From positions 124,001 through 188,000 of the forward strand of contig JAGYXB010002076.1 of assembly GCA_022495005.1 (NCBI GenBank): a stretch of 64,000 bases of DNA, in the 5' to 3' direction. Each line of letters begins with the position of its first letter. Position 1 is the stretch's first letter. Source of the DNA: Rhyacophila brunnea. Lineage: Eukaryota > Arthropoda > Insecta > Trichoptera > Rhyacophilidae. The notes under the pieces are model-generated. The model was not told where the DNA came from. It saw nothing but the letters and a program-made list of their open reading frames with translations, and did not search any database. Below, piece by piece: positions 10,192 through 22,125 of this stretch. Both the position numbers and the translations under genes were made by a program.

Positions 10192-11035
10192 TACAGGATG
10201 GGGCGTGAGAACTTCCTTTTTTTAAAACGGTATGGTGAAGTTGGTGGGGGTCACAGAGAGGAGAGGAAGGGCTCAATGAGAGGCGCTGTATTTAAGGTTT
10301 ATGTGTGTGTGATTATGTGTAACCTGACAAGTACCATTTGAGCTGCTGGTGGACACTTTACCCATCAACGTACTTGTGTTCATCTCAGACGAGGCACATT
10401 TTCACCTTAGTGGCTGTGTTAATAAACAGAATATGCGGTACTGGAGTGAAACGAATTCCTGGGTACTTCATGAGATACCCTTTCATTTGGATCGTATTAC
10501 GGTATGGTGTGCAATTTCAATAGTAGGGATCGTAACCGTGAATTCAGACCGTTATTTGACAATGATTTAGAAGTTTTTTTCCCTGGTCTCGAAGACATGG
10601 AACTGAACAATGTGTGGTTTTACACAGTGTGGCATAGCCCACACCGCCAGAATTTCAATGGATTTTATAAGACAAGCCTTCCACGGGCGGCTGATCTCCC
10701 TGAGAGTGGACTTAAACTGGCCTATGCGCTTGCTTAATTTAGCCCCCTGTGATTATTTCCAGTGAAATTATCTCAAATCCTTGGTTTTATAACAATTGTC
10801 CACGGACTCTGGAAGACCTACAGAACAACATCCGAGCTGAAATTGCCAATGTACCTTGAAACTTGTACTTGAAAGAGTGAACCAAAACTGCCGAATTCGA
10901 GTAAATCAGTGTATTGGTAGTGGAGGGTGATATTATTTACAAGATATTATTTTTTAAATGGTGTAAAATCAAATCTCCTGTGTCATGTGACAGGATAAAA
11001 AGTTATAATAAAAAAATTTCCACGCCCCACCTTGT
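10192..11035 (+). mobile_element. Decayed Tc1/mariner-like (IS630 superfamily) transposon
   Basis: The ends are inverted: TACAGGATGGGGCGTGAGAA at the left and, read inward, TACAAGGTGGGGCGTGGAAA at the right, next to TA-containing sequence. The plus strand between holds the catalytic half of a DDE transposase: DEAHFHLSGCVNKQNMRYW with the first catalytic Asp, then LEDMELNNVWF, then further on LAPCDYF and FRIRVNQCI-like pieces in shifting frames. The block that normally reads QDGAT.H is YTVWHSPH, so the second catalytic Asp is Val. The N-terminal DNA-binding half is gone. Length is about 840 bp. Dead element. Confidence 0.85.
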
Positions 11036-11185
11036 AATAATAATCGATGACTTTTTCACAATTATACAAAATTGTTTATAACTTTGATACAAAGAATTTG
11101 TCGTGGTTAATGATTGCATCGATAGCTAAAATGTAAAGCACAGCGTCTGGATTACGATAATAATTGTAGGCTCAAGTCTCATCAA

Positions 11186-11262
11186 CAACACACACATACA
11201 CACGCGCACACATACATACGAATACACACGCACACGTGCACATACACACGCTCGCACACAAG
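11186..11262. repeat. Imperfect CA-rich microsatellite
   Basis: A run of ACACAC/ATACAC/GCACAC units about 75 bp long sits immediately before the MITE at 11277. Confidence 0.8.
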
Positions 11263-11276
11263 ATATATAATATATA

Positions 11277-11557
11277 TGTGTCGTTGAGTTTCAAAACCCC
11301 CTATAACACTTTTTCATTATGTTGAGAAAATCAACAAAAACTTCTTGAACTAAAAATGTTTTTGAATGTTTCAGTAGTGTTATAGCGGTATTTGATAGAC
11401 ACATTAATTTTGTTTCATAAATGACAGTTAATCGTAGTGGCTTTTGAAAGAGGCGATAAAATTTTCATGTAGACATTTTAATAACGAATCCAACGATATA
11501 TATATTTTAATTATTTAAAAAAAAGTGTTATAGCGGGTTTTGAAACTCAGCGACACA
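11277..11557. mobile_element. Mariner-style MITE with 38-bp terminal inverted repeats
   Basis: The left end is TGTGTCGTTGAGTTTCAAAA, continuing CCCCCTATAACACTTTTT; the right end inward is TGTGTCGCTGAGTTTCAAAA, then CCCGCTATAACACTTTTT. There are about two mismatches in 38 bp. Both ends are next to TA, as expected for Tc1/mariner target choice. The 281-bp body has no coding sense but holds one more copy of AGTGTTATAGCGG at about 11373. Confidence 0.85.
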
Positions 11558-12129
11558 TATATGTATAAGGTATAGCACGCATCTTTCTGACGTATTACAA
11601 ATTTTGTACCCTTATTAAATAAGTTGAAATTCAATTGATCTGTCATGACAATCACCAGCTTCTTTAAGAAAGCCGAATCAAGATTGTGTTTAAGATATTT
11701 TTAATGTTAATTTCTATTTTTCTATGTAAAGTTTCCAAATTTACTAGCGTCGTTCCGACTCAATTTGTTTCTTCGGTACTCATAATAATATATGCAGTCA
11801 TTTAGTATAATATATAATTTAACATTTTTAGTCACAGACTGACAACTTACTCGTTAAAAAAATATATCGATTTTCTAGCCATATACCATAATATTATTGT
11901 AATTGCACCGTACTGAATTTAAAAAAGAGCTTTTATAAAATATTTATTTGTGAAAACTGAATCAACATAACAATATCAAATTTTAAATGTTAATATTAGT
12001 TTTGTATGAAAATCCATTCAATAGTAATAAATAGTATCCATTAACAAAATTACGTTGCAGCAATCACAATCAAGCTGATTATTTAATTACAAGCATGACA
12101 ACAAAAACATGTTATAATAAAAATAACAA

Positions 12130-12410
12130 TAACATTATATTATAAGCATTAATCATTTGCGAGCTTTCGGATTAATATCGGAATCGAATCAAAAAGGCTT
12201 TCACGCTACTATACAGCGCTTGTCCCAATTATTCATTACATTCAGTGAGTAATCCAATTACGCCATGATTTGTGTACTCCATAAATCGATTCGTCGAATA
12301 ATGTTCATTTTTCATTTAGCGCTAGGTTTATTAATCATTGACCCGGCGTGGAATTGCATTCACGGATTTTGTATGAAATTAATAAAAAGTTATTCTTTTA
12401 TGAATTACCT
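12130..12410. promoter_or_regulatory. Candidate conserved non-coding element in the intron
   Basis: The stretch is less A+T-rich than its surroundings, keeps CpG, has no coding frame or repeat termini, and holds homeodomain-type words (TTTATTAATCATTGACC, ATGAAATTAATAAA). This pattern suggests an intronic enhancer of the neuronal gene, but it is inference from composition only. Confidence 0.3.
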
Positions 12411-12646
12411 ACTGTATTTTGTTTTATGTTTCACAAAATAAAATATCAGCAATTTTATATTATATAACTATTTATAATATTTTAACCCGACGTCGTTTGG
12501 AGCCGATATGCTGTTGAGATCCAACATAAATAATATTGACCAAACTTTATCAGTTATACGTATTTGAGTCGCCTGGAGTCTAAGTGATTCTACAGGGATT
12601 AATCTATACAAAGAAAAAATGTTGAGTATCAAAGATCACTTTAAAC

Positions 12647-13611
12647 CAGGGGGGAGCACACTGCGGTCCGCCGGGTATTTTTTTGCGGCCCGCCATCATT
12701 AATTGTACTTCTGATTACGAATAAATTTTATATAATTTTTTAAAAAATATTGACAATAGATTAAAATTTGAAGAATTCATTGTTTCGTAAATGTATTATC
12801 TCAGTACGTCTTCCTTGCATCTCGTCTCACACTATGTAACCACTATTTTCTACGTTGAACATCGTGACACATTTAAATACTTTTAACTAAAAAAAAATAT
12901 ATGCCCATGATATGGTAAAAAGTTTGAATGGATTTCAATTAAAACTCAAGTTATTCCTTCGACAAATATCGAATAACAACGTGGATCACTTTCCAATTTT
13001 GAAGTTGCTGAATATATCAGAATATAAATTTGAAGAATATGGTAAAATTATTAAAGCTCTGAATGACGATTTTTCACAAAGATTTGGTGACTTCCGAAAA
13101 ATTGAGACAAGTTTAGCAATAGTACGCAATCCATTTTCAATAGATATTGATAGTGTACCGACAGAGTTACAACTTTAGATTATTAATCTGCAGTGTGACA
13201 CTGATTTAAGAGAATTGTATTGTCGTGAAGAAATCTCCAAATTTTACAGTGCCCTTAATTCAGACAAATTCGACCAACTTAAAGATTATGCAAGAATTTC
13301 GTTATTTTTGGATCAACCTATAAAATATGTGAACAAACATTTTCGATCATGAACTTCAATAAAAATTCTTTACGATCAAATATCTCCGATGCCCATTTAC
13401 AAGCAATTTTGAGAATATCAACTACAAAATTAACACCTGAATTTAAAACAAATGTTAAAAAATGTACAACAGTTTCATTTTTTTTGTAATGTTTATTTTT
13501 CGTGATAATAAAATAAATAGTGTATGTCTAAAAATGGTATTTTACTTGCGGCCCGCCGCTCATTTTGAATTCTTGAATTTGGCCCTCCATCCAAAAAGTT
13601 TGCCCCCCCTG
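12647..13611 (+). mobile_element. hAT (Charlie-like) transposon with perfect 8-bp target duplication
   Basis: CTTTAAAC at 12639-12646 and again at 13612-13619 is an exact 8-bp duplication flanking ends CAGGGGGGAGCAC (left) and, inward, CAGGGGGGCAAAC (right). Subterminal GCGGCCCGCC words occur near both ends. The 965-bp element encodes only the C-terminal part of a hAT transposase of the type seen in GTF2I-repeat/ZMYM-like proteins. The N-terminal BED finger and most of the catalytic core are missing. Confidence 0.93.
12912..13465 (+). pseudogene. hAT transposase C-terminal (dimerisation) remnant
   Basis: The first frame reads from MVKSLNGFQLKLKLFLRQ through FGDFRKIE and NPFSIDIDSVPTELQL, then a stop at 13176, then in the same frame IINLQCDTDLRELYC and KFYSALNSDKFDQLKDYA. 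Near 13335 the frame shifts and continues CEQTFSIMNFNKNSLRS then DAHLQAILRISTTKL. CEQ.FS.M...K...RS....HL...LRI is the conserved hAT dimerisation motif. It is non-functional, with at least one stop and one frameshift. Confidence 0.88.
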
Positions 13612-14147
13612 CTTTAAACCATGAGAAAATTGCTGAAAAAGTTGATTGTTGGTGTCATAACTCCCTTTTTTCATTTTCTGTCAACTAGGTCTTTCGAACC
13701 AATCTATTTCTTATAGTGGTCTGTGTGTTTGCAGCATTATGAGTAATATATGAATTAATGAAAATCGACTTACCCATTCCTTAATATTCAATGGAGTTCA
13801 ATAATTTTCTTGTAGTTACAAAAAAAAAACAGTGTTCTAGTGTTTTTTTTGCGTTTATCTCAAAACTCGATTTTTGGAATATGTGAGTTACGACTTTAGG
13901 CAACTCATTTGTTTTCATTATACTAATATTAAAATTATTTGATGATGGTGTTGGTGAGTTTTTAAAATTCAATTCAATCCTGCGTAAATCATGCCATAAT
14001 ATTATTATATACAAGACAAAAAAGATGAATATAATTACATAGTATTTATAAAAAAAATAATATTATGTAAAATGAGATTATCTTAGAGAGGTACAAATAC
14101 AATAAAATATAATCTAAAGACTTTATTATAATGCTTGTAAATAGTAC

Positions 14148-14318
14148 CTTTCACGACGTCTCTATGGCCCTTCTTGAGCAAGATATGGTCTCCGTCTTCT
14201 CGTCTCCAGATGATCCTGGGCTGTGGTCTTCCTGTGGCGCTGCATACCAGGGTAGTATTGTCACCTTCTTGTTCAGTGACATCACCCGAAGTACGGCCAT
14301 CGGATATGTCAGGTGGCA
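14148..14318 (-). CDS. Exon encoding the first half of Ig domain 2
   Basis: This 171-nt exon has 2 nt finishing a split Val codon, 56 full codons, then 1 nt. Its acceptor follows a T-rich tract ending CAACAG and its donor is GTACTA. It encodes [20 protein letters not shown], a linker and first beta strand, then [20 protein letters not shown], which holds the B-strand Cys and F-strand-facing Trp of Ig2, then [20 protein letters not shown] is a possible N-glycosylation site. PPDI followed by an EG(D/E)N..L.C.ATG.P.P..WRRE pattern is typical of Ig2 in DIP and lachesin proteins. The exon continues in phase 1 into the exon at 10145. Confidence 0.95.
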
Positions 14319-15847
14319 CTGTTGAAAAAAAAGTTATTATTCGAATTGAATTAATGTATATTCATTATTGACTAAAAGTCAGTGCATTTCTTTTAATAGT
14401 ATTATCTTGAAATATCTAAATTTATTTATGTTAAAATTTTGTAGATATTGATGATTTTTAAATCGTTGATAGTATGAAGCACAAAATAAAATTGAATCAT
14501 CAAAATATTTGTAAAATCAAATATGTTTGACATCCAATAGGTTCCCAGTATTAATCGCAGAAATTATACCACTTTAAAATTATAATATATTGTAGAGTAC
14601 GTAGGTAGGTATGTTTTCCTCCTATTCGGCCATGACTATTCCTCAGTTAGGATATATTATTATTAAAACCAGGCCTTCAAGAATCCATGTAACTCGTCTG
14701 TATTTTTGTATATTATTATGTCCAGCGAACATCCAGTAGCTCTGCCGTATACATCCTATGCATGGTATAAAGTAACCATTTAAGATAATGTAGTCTGACT
14801 AATTTGCAGAAAGATCCGGCTAGATTGAGACTCTTTTGAGGCAATCATAGTTTATGGCTCAGCCAGCTTCAATACCATTTATTCACCTTCGATATTACAA
14901 GAAGCTGTATCGTCATTTTTTTTAAATTTCCATTATTTTTTTTAAATTCTACCGCATATACAGTATCTGCCGAAAACTACTGTTTTCAAGGATTATATAG
15001 TAATGTTTTGAGGCTTTGTAAGATGAAATGACCCTAAAAGAGATCTATCAGAATGCTATCTTCACCGAATATGGAAATTATTGTGGGACCCATACATTCC
15101 GTATAAGTAAGTTAAATGTTGCTCCAGTCATTTTGATTCAGATAACAAAATCGTTTTAAGAAGCGCATCATCTTTTGTAATGTTTAAATTTAATTTTTGT
15201 GAAGAAAGCTCGTTTTCTACTATTTTGAAGGTTTGAATACATTTTTGTATTTTCACACGTGACATAGTTTGTAAACCTGGTGGTTGGAAAATTTTGAGTT
15301 TCTTTGCACTCGTAATTATAAATGCGTCATCGCAGTCATGAGTTCTTGATAATCAAAACCGTTACCACGTGTCAGATACGATAGTACTAATAACGCTACC
15401 TAAAAACGTAATATTTTCAGTTATGTGTAATGATTTTTTTTTATATATTTGTTTTGTATTTTTATTATAACGTGCAAAATTATTGTGAACGTCTAGAATT
15501 AATAAGTTGTGATGCTCATAATATTTTTTAAATAAATCACTAAATTTAGGAACTATTCGAATTAAATGCCACCGCCGGCAACCAGGTTTAAAGCAATCGC
15601 GAAGCATATAAAAGGAAATAAGCGTTTATGCACGCAGTTGCGGCAATCAGCTACAGTTTCTAATAATTGTTGGCAATTTTGGAGGTCTAAAAGCGGGTTA
15701 TCAAGATTCAATTTTTGTTGATATACTAAAATGGAACAAAAATGAATTAAATTTTATTGAACAGTAAAAATAGATACGCAGGTTTAAAATAATTAAACTG
15801 TCTCCCAAACCTTCGCTCATATAAATTTTATGCTCGCACATGTACTT
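14319..15847. other. Intronic DNA, no recognised feature
   Basis: This is the start of the 21-kb intron. Slightly more complex stretches at about 14640-14880 and 15540-15720 carry no coding sense I recognise; an 81-codon minus-strand frame at 15362-15607 has no family motif. Confidence 0.45.
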
Positions 15848-16293
15848 ATAGCGCTTGTACACGTATATGGAGTTACTTGCACCAAGAGTGTGTATTTATT
15901 TTTAAACTATCGCGATAATCACTTTTTATACGTAAAAGTGCTGACTGACTCACCAATCTCATTCTTGAAGAGTAAGCAAGACGTGATGTTGTCATTTTAT
16001 AGTCGTCAGGTCGTGAAAATCGGTTAACCTCAAAATGAGTTTCTGAGCGGTGTACTTCACTTTTTTACTGGCAGGTTCGCTACAATCGTTCTACTGCGCA
16101 AGCAAAGATTTTGCACGATTCAATAAAATTATCGCGTGAAAATTCAGAAGCTTCCGAACTTTTTTGATTCATGCATGTAATCTTGCTACTTGTTGTAGGA
16201 TTAAAACATGTTTACACGTGCATTTTCTTATTATGGTTGCGATAATATGCACTGTCAGCAGTAAATTCATGTACCTACATGTACAGGCGCTAT
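15848..16293. mobile_element. TIR element, family T1, copy 2
   Basis: It starts ATAGCGCTTGTACACGTATA and ends ACATGTACAGGCGCTAT, which are inverted. Internal blocks shared in order with 5637-5980 include AAACTATCGCGATAATC, CACCAATCTCATTCTTGAAG, AAAATTCAGAAG, TTTTTTGATT and GCGATAATATGCACTGTCAG. It is about 100 bp longer than copy 1. No coding capacity. Confidence 0.65.
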
Positions 16294-17679
16294 TACATAC
16301 TGAATATAAATATTGATGCACTATGATTATTATAAATACCCACATCAATACTTTGCAACTTTCCTTTTAAATAATTGAGATTTTATAGTAGGTCTTTCAA
16401 ATAAACTGACAAAAGTTTATGTAAGATTTAGGCTTCATTATTCTAAGTAATCAAATTCATATTAAACTTGATACTGTATACGTATATAATATTATGTTTC
16501 GATTAAAATAACATAATTTAAGTATCTACCTATACCTATATAAAATTATTTGGCATATTTTGACGTAGCTTGAATGCAAAAATATAATATAATAAACGCA
16601 GGATAGAAAAAAATTATAGTATAAGATAATTATGATACATTTACAAGCACAGCGACATAGTAAATCAACTTATCACGTAGCAAGTATCAGTCTAAAAAAT
16701 AAGAGTGTCCATACTCTCTACACATATTGTTACGATGTAACATACGTGTGAATTAATGATTCAACAGACAAAATATATGTCAAAAAATAAATCCAAACCG
16801 GGCAGCCTAATTCTGGTACGAAGCAGAGATAAATGTAAAAGACACATGCCTTCCAGTTGTAATCCTATCGTCCTCTGACCCATGTCCGTCCGACATGTTC
16901 AGGAACATTGAGACGGTCTCAATATACATGCCAAGTATAGTGTGATTCAGTAAAATTATATCACGTATTGACTAGTTTTTTTCTAAAATAAAAGAAAAAT
17001 AATGCAAAGAAGAATAGAAATACTATTTTAGATAATCTAACAAATAGGGTTAACACGATACCAATTTTATCTTGGGATGAATGGTCCGCCTACTTAGACA
17101 CCTAGCAGTAAATTACAAAGTTTTCAATTTGAGAAAATTTATTAATACAAAATATGTACGTTTTATTTTTTATCAAAATTGAACTTTATTATTGTGATCA
17201 CACCGAGTTTCAAAGCGAATTAAATAACCATGTTTACTACACAACTAAGCATATGAGCTTCTATGTAATAGGTAATGTTGTAATGATAATGTAATATTCT
17301 ATGACATAGTTATCAGCATTTGGCCAAATTTTGAGTGATTTCACTGTAACGAACATGCACTGAAAAACATGATAACGTGATCGACCTTGCAATCCATGTC
17401 TTCAAAGATGACTGCTCTTCCGATAACACTACTGTTTAAACTACACAGTTATTATTAACATATTTTTAAATCTAAATTAAAAAAAAAAACTACAAATTAA
17501 GAATAGAATGCCATCAAGAGAACTTAACAATTATACTAGATATACTTAGGAATTAATTAATCTATAAAATTTAAAAAAAATCTATAAGTATAAAACTCTC
17601 TTGCGTCCAGTATTAGCATATAGATCAGAATAATGGTTATTTAGCAACCATGATGATATAAATTTGGATATATTTTAGA
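16294..17679. other. Intronic DNA, no recognised feature
   Basis: A+T-rich throughout, with a slightly GC-richer stretch at about 16800-16920 that has no coding or repeat signature I can name. Confidence 0.45.
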
Positions 17680-17950
17680 GGAGGGTCTCGAGAAAAATCT
17701 TTAGAGCTGTTCAAGATGACGGCATTTGGAGGTCAAGATATTGTGAAAAGCTGTGCATTATTTTATGGAGGCATAAAGGATACGTGGAATATGAAGACTC
17801 AGAGAATGCGCTAAAACAGCCACGTGCATAATGTGCTGGAAGAGTTACTTCTACTGAAGACAAAAATAGACATGGACAGCCGGACTGCGCCACGTGTAAG
17901 AATGCTTGGCCAAAGTAACTGGAAAGTGTCGGCGCTGAATTGTCCAGGAT
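17680..17950 (+). pseudogene. LINE reverse-transcriptase C-terminal fragment
   Basis: Pieces such as FRAVQDDGIWRSRY, then (other frame) TRMRQNSHVHNVLEELLLLK, and NWKVSALN near the end follow the order of the C-terminal region of insect non-LTR reverse-transcriptase polyproteins, where similar EDG.WR.RYN and NWK motifs occur. Frames are broken. It has no function, and the exact clade is uncertain. Confidence 0.45.
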
Positions 17951-19040
17951 AAAGTTGTAGTATCATAAATTATGTACTATAACATTGACGATTTAGAGGA
18001 CACGTTTTTCATTTATATAATATTACTATCTTTATATTATACATTATCAAGTATTTTTATAATGTCTTGTACATAATCACCTTAAATAAATTGTAAACAA
18101 AGTAAAGTTTTTTTATGTTTTTTACAATGTTTAAATCATCAATATTGACCGCAGTCAGGTTATAATATTCTTATTATTCTTAAAAACTTCAGAACAATTT
18201 GTCATCAATAAAAACTGTTAATGGTATGTTGTTTCATCTACTCTGATATTAAGCGTAGGTAAGTAGATATTTTAGGAAAAGATTATTTTATTCAAAGAAA
18301 GATAGATATTGAAAAAAATGTGTAAAATTATTTACCATTTTATTTAAGTATAATATAGATATAGAATAAGTACAAAGAAAAGCTCGACGTTATAAATGCA
18401 CTATGGGTATAATAAAAGCTTATATATCTAATACTCTCACTGTTATTTTCAACAGTGTAAGCATGACCTCATCTAATACGCCTTGAACATTAGTGTTAAA
18501 AGCATACGGTATATTTTTTAAATCTCGATATCACTATCATTGAAATATCAGAACAAAAGAATTTAAAAAAATTCCAGAATTTTTTTATTAAAACCTTGCT
18601 TTAAATTTACTATTACGTATATGAAAATAAATACATAACGATTTTTTTTATAAACACCGTGTTAATTATATTATTCAACGTTGCTTTGAAACACAAATTA
18701 ATTTAATCAACTCTAGGGATTATTATTATACTGTATTATAATGGAGGTATTCGAACAGACATTTTAAAATATTAAATATAATTTATGATAATATATTATG
18801 ATTGCTATGTACGTACTACTTGAAATAATGCAATTTAATGGATGTTCTTAAAATTATCATACTTAACTTGGTCCGATGAAGTATAAACTTATCATACAAA
18901 TATATTTCGTAATAAAAATATTATGATGAACAACAGAATTAGGTTTCTAATATATTTTACTTTATTATATTATCAGCTGATGAGGCTACATTCAATTTAT
19001 ACAAGATTGATAAACATATTATTTTTTAAAGTAGGTTAAA
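17951..19040. other. AT-rich intronic DNA, nothing recognised
   Basis: Low-complexity A+T-rich sequence without repeat ends, exons or RNA genes. Confidence 0.5.
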
Positions 19041-19523
19041 TAATATTACATATTATTAGTTACACCCGTGTGGTATTGTGGTAGTCAACAACCTCAGGCC
19101 TTGTCAGCGTAATTGCGACATCACGATAATCAGCGAGTAACACAATTATTGCACAATCGCCTCATCTATGATCAGGACATTCTGCAGGTGTGACTTACTT
19201 CGATGAGGGTCGACAACTCCAGGCTTGGTTAGTACCCTATATCAGCGTGCCTCGGATTAAGCTGACCTCACCGAGCAAAACACTTTACCATAACTTCCCA
19301 GACTGAGCATATCTCACCACATATTTTGTATTTTTGTACTCTTCATTCGCTAAAATTAACTCTCTCTTCGATTCATTTGAGCAACCTACCACAAGTCTTT
19401 CCGTCATCAACGCTGTCACTAAAAAGCGGTTCTCGTCCATCTACAATGAAAACCTAAAGTATTATAATTCATACTTGCAGTTCACATTCTCTCAGAAAAA
19501 AATATGTATACGAACTTTGATGT

Positions 19524-19709
19524 TTGGCTAAGCTATTAATACCTCACGGTCAAGACGTGGTTATTGACAATTTTGATTTCTTAAATTTTCAAGGAGCCCT
19601 TGCATTTGACCGTCAGGGAATATTGCCGAACAACATGATTTTATATCTTCATTGTCAATTCCACATTGACATTAAGAACCATTTGTTATACGTCATAAGC
19701 GAACGATGA
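19524..19709 (+). pseudogene. Unrecognised coding-like fragment, 61 codons
   Basis: The frame MAKLLIPHGQDVVIDNFDFL then NFQGALAFDRQGILPNNMIL has amino-acid usage unlike random A+T-rich DNA (mixed G, D, Q and R with few K/N/I runs). A second frame just upstream (19334-19531, with FEQPTTSLSVINAVTKKRF) also looks protein-like. I do not recognise either. They could be remnants of one transposon or a processed copy. There is no evidence of splicing or a start context. Confidence 0.25.
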
Positions 19710-20093
19710 ATGTAACCAGCTCTGTAGCGATTAATAATGTTATAAGTGTTTCTCTATCAAGCATTTTATTGTCGTTCCAGCATTTGGTTTTACTACTGTA
19801 TTACGATTGAAAATATTTTTCCTTTTATAATATCTTGTTCTTTAACATATTTCCTGTTTCATAATTACTTCCAAGACATTTGTAGAAGGTATATGAGTTT
19901 TAGGTATTTATTAAAAAATATATGATCTCAACAAATAAGCGATTCAAGACAATAAAACATTTGGAATTTTGGATTAAAAATAATAGGTTTAAAAAAAAAA
20001 GATGAGCCTATGTAAGTTTTAACTTGCCAATTTGATAAGGTGGGTGAAAATTATTACAAAGCTTTAAATTAAATGCGCCATCTATTAGAGAAA

Positions 20094-20535
20094 CATAGCG
20101 GAAAAATATGAGGTTTGCAATTTTAAATATTTTTTTTTTATAATTTATACTAAAATCAATGGTGACAATATTGAAGCTCGATTTGATATAAATAAAAAGG
20201 ATTTCAAGTTATACACAATTTATATTTAAAAAAATATTAAAACTACGAATTAGTCAAACATCTCTTAGGCGATGCTTAGATAGCTTAGCTTAATTAACTA
20301 AATTTTAATAATAAATATGACTATCAAACATTATGTAATAATAAGATGGGGTGCGATTCAACAAATTCACGTTTAATTACATTTTTTACAGTTGTAAGTT
20401 TATCTTTGTCTTAAAATAAAAAATATTTTTCTTTTTAATGTTTTCAGATACAAATTTATTAATTAACACAGTTGAAATTGTAAATAAATTATCAAAAAAT
20501 ATCTCAAATTGCAAACTTTGTATTTTTCCGCTAGG
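20094..20535. repeat. Inverted-repeat (MITE-like) element
   Basis: AGCGGAAAAATATGAGGTTT with GCAATTTTAAATATTTT at 20097-20135 is inverted at 20494-20532 (inward AGCGGAAAAATACAAAGTTT, GCAATTTGAGATATTTT), about 39 bp with few mismatches. The true ends may lie further out, near GCGCCATCTATTAGAG on the left. The interior is non-coding. Confidence 0.55.
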
Positions 20536-20947
20536 TGCCTCTGGTAAGTATAGACATCGCCTTAAGACACTTCAAAAACTGGAACTGTCATAACCTCAAT
20601 ATGGCTTTTACCTGATATATTATAATATATGTATTAGAATTCTGCGCACACTCAATGTGTACTAATTTAATGACTGAAAAACGGTTCTTCAAAGAGTATA
20701 TTATGTATAAATAAGTATGGGTACAAAATATAGACTTAAAAGCTAAGACTATATTATAACTATAGAGATTTAGGCGGAATGAAACAACGAGAATTTCTTA
20801 CATATTATATAAAATATATTAAAAATAAAATACCGCCCTAAACTGTATAATATGACCCAAAAAGAAATGCAACTTGTTCATAAATACGCAGGAATTTTAA
20901 AAGACATTAAAAGACAGAGTTATGAAGTAAAAATAACAATAGATATT

Positions 20948-21272
20948 GTTACCTTTCTATTAAGACCTCGTTAGTCCTATATTATGGAAAAAAATAGTTT
21001 ACTCAAAAATATTAAAAAAAAAAAAAAACATTTAAAATCATATCAAAACCTCTTTCTAGATTCTCTAGTCTAGTATGCTGCCCATCTATCAACAAATTTT
21101 AAAAGCCCGTATGTCTCGTAGTTTTGGAATTAAAACCTTGTATTTTACAACCAGTATTTATTAGCAGATTCATCGATTAGATAGACGTTTAAAATATTGG
21201 TTTTATTACGTTTGTTCCATCTCCTCAACATTCTTCTCAAACAGACTAACGAGATTTTAATAGTAAGGTGAC
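20948..21272. mobile_element. MITE with ~29-bp terminal inverted repeats
   Basis: GTTACCTTTCTATTAAGACC then TCGTTAGTC at the left pairs with GTCACCTTACTATTAAAATC then TCGTTAGTC read inward from the right, about 25 of 29 matching. The body is 325 bp, non-coding, and contains a 15-base A run. Flanks share a GATAT-like word, too weak to call a target duplication. Confidence 0.65.
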
Positions 21273-22125
21273 GATATAATTCAATTTGTCAAAACCTTGA
21301 ATTGAATATAGGTTATCTATTTTATTTTTCAACATATTATTATAATACTTATACTATTTTCATCACAGTAAAAATATATTATTCGGTAATAGCCGTGAGA
21401 TATTTAAATACATATAAGTGAACCGAGAAGAAAGGATATAATTATGAAACACTTTCATTCTGAAATGAATTAAGAGTGACTGACTGGTAATAATGATGGT
21501 AAAATCAAATAATGTTTTTGTTGAGTTTTGTCTCAAGACTTGAAAACATTTAAAATCTTCCCTTCATAATAATATGTAAAATATAAGCCCCGTGTTGAAT
21601 ATTTTCGCGAGCGTGTTGCTCAAAAGACGGGGCGATTTTCATTTTCATTTAAGGGGAATTTCTTAACCACCTACCACTTGATGGATGTGTTTATATTATC
21701 TCGCCGGGTAGTTCATTGTAGACAAGACGAACGAAAAATCTCACCGAAACGCCTTTGTGTGTATTATTATCAAGACCGACTCAACAAGAAGCATGACGCC
21801 ATTTTATATATATTAAATTTATCCCATTTACTAAATGAGAAAGCGTTTGTACTCGATAGATTCCCTATATTAATTAATGATCAACAGTGATGTAGTACTA
21901 AATAAAATTAAGTACCCAAAAGAACCTTTATCATCCCCCACTTAACCGAAACCACATTTTGTAATATTTGGATCGTTTATTATAACTATTTAAAATTTAA
22001 CTCAACAAATATAATATATTATATCCGCTAATTGATTTGGAATTAAGCTGACTAATCACTTCTTTTAAATTTTTATTTTCAGTTAAATGGATAAGAGGCT
22101 CCAACTACTTCTACATTGGTATAAC
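21273..22125. other. Intronic DNA, no recognised feature
   Basis: A 70-codon plus-strand frame at 21678-21890 has no known motif. The short segment before it (21590-21640) is CpG-richer than its surroundings. Confidence 0.4.

Noticed and set aside
14131..14371. Two plus-strand frames of about 65 codons
   Set aside because: They are antisense shadows of the Ig2 exon at 14148-14318.
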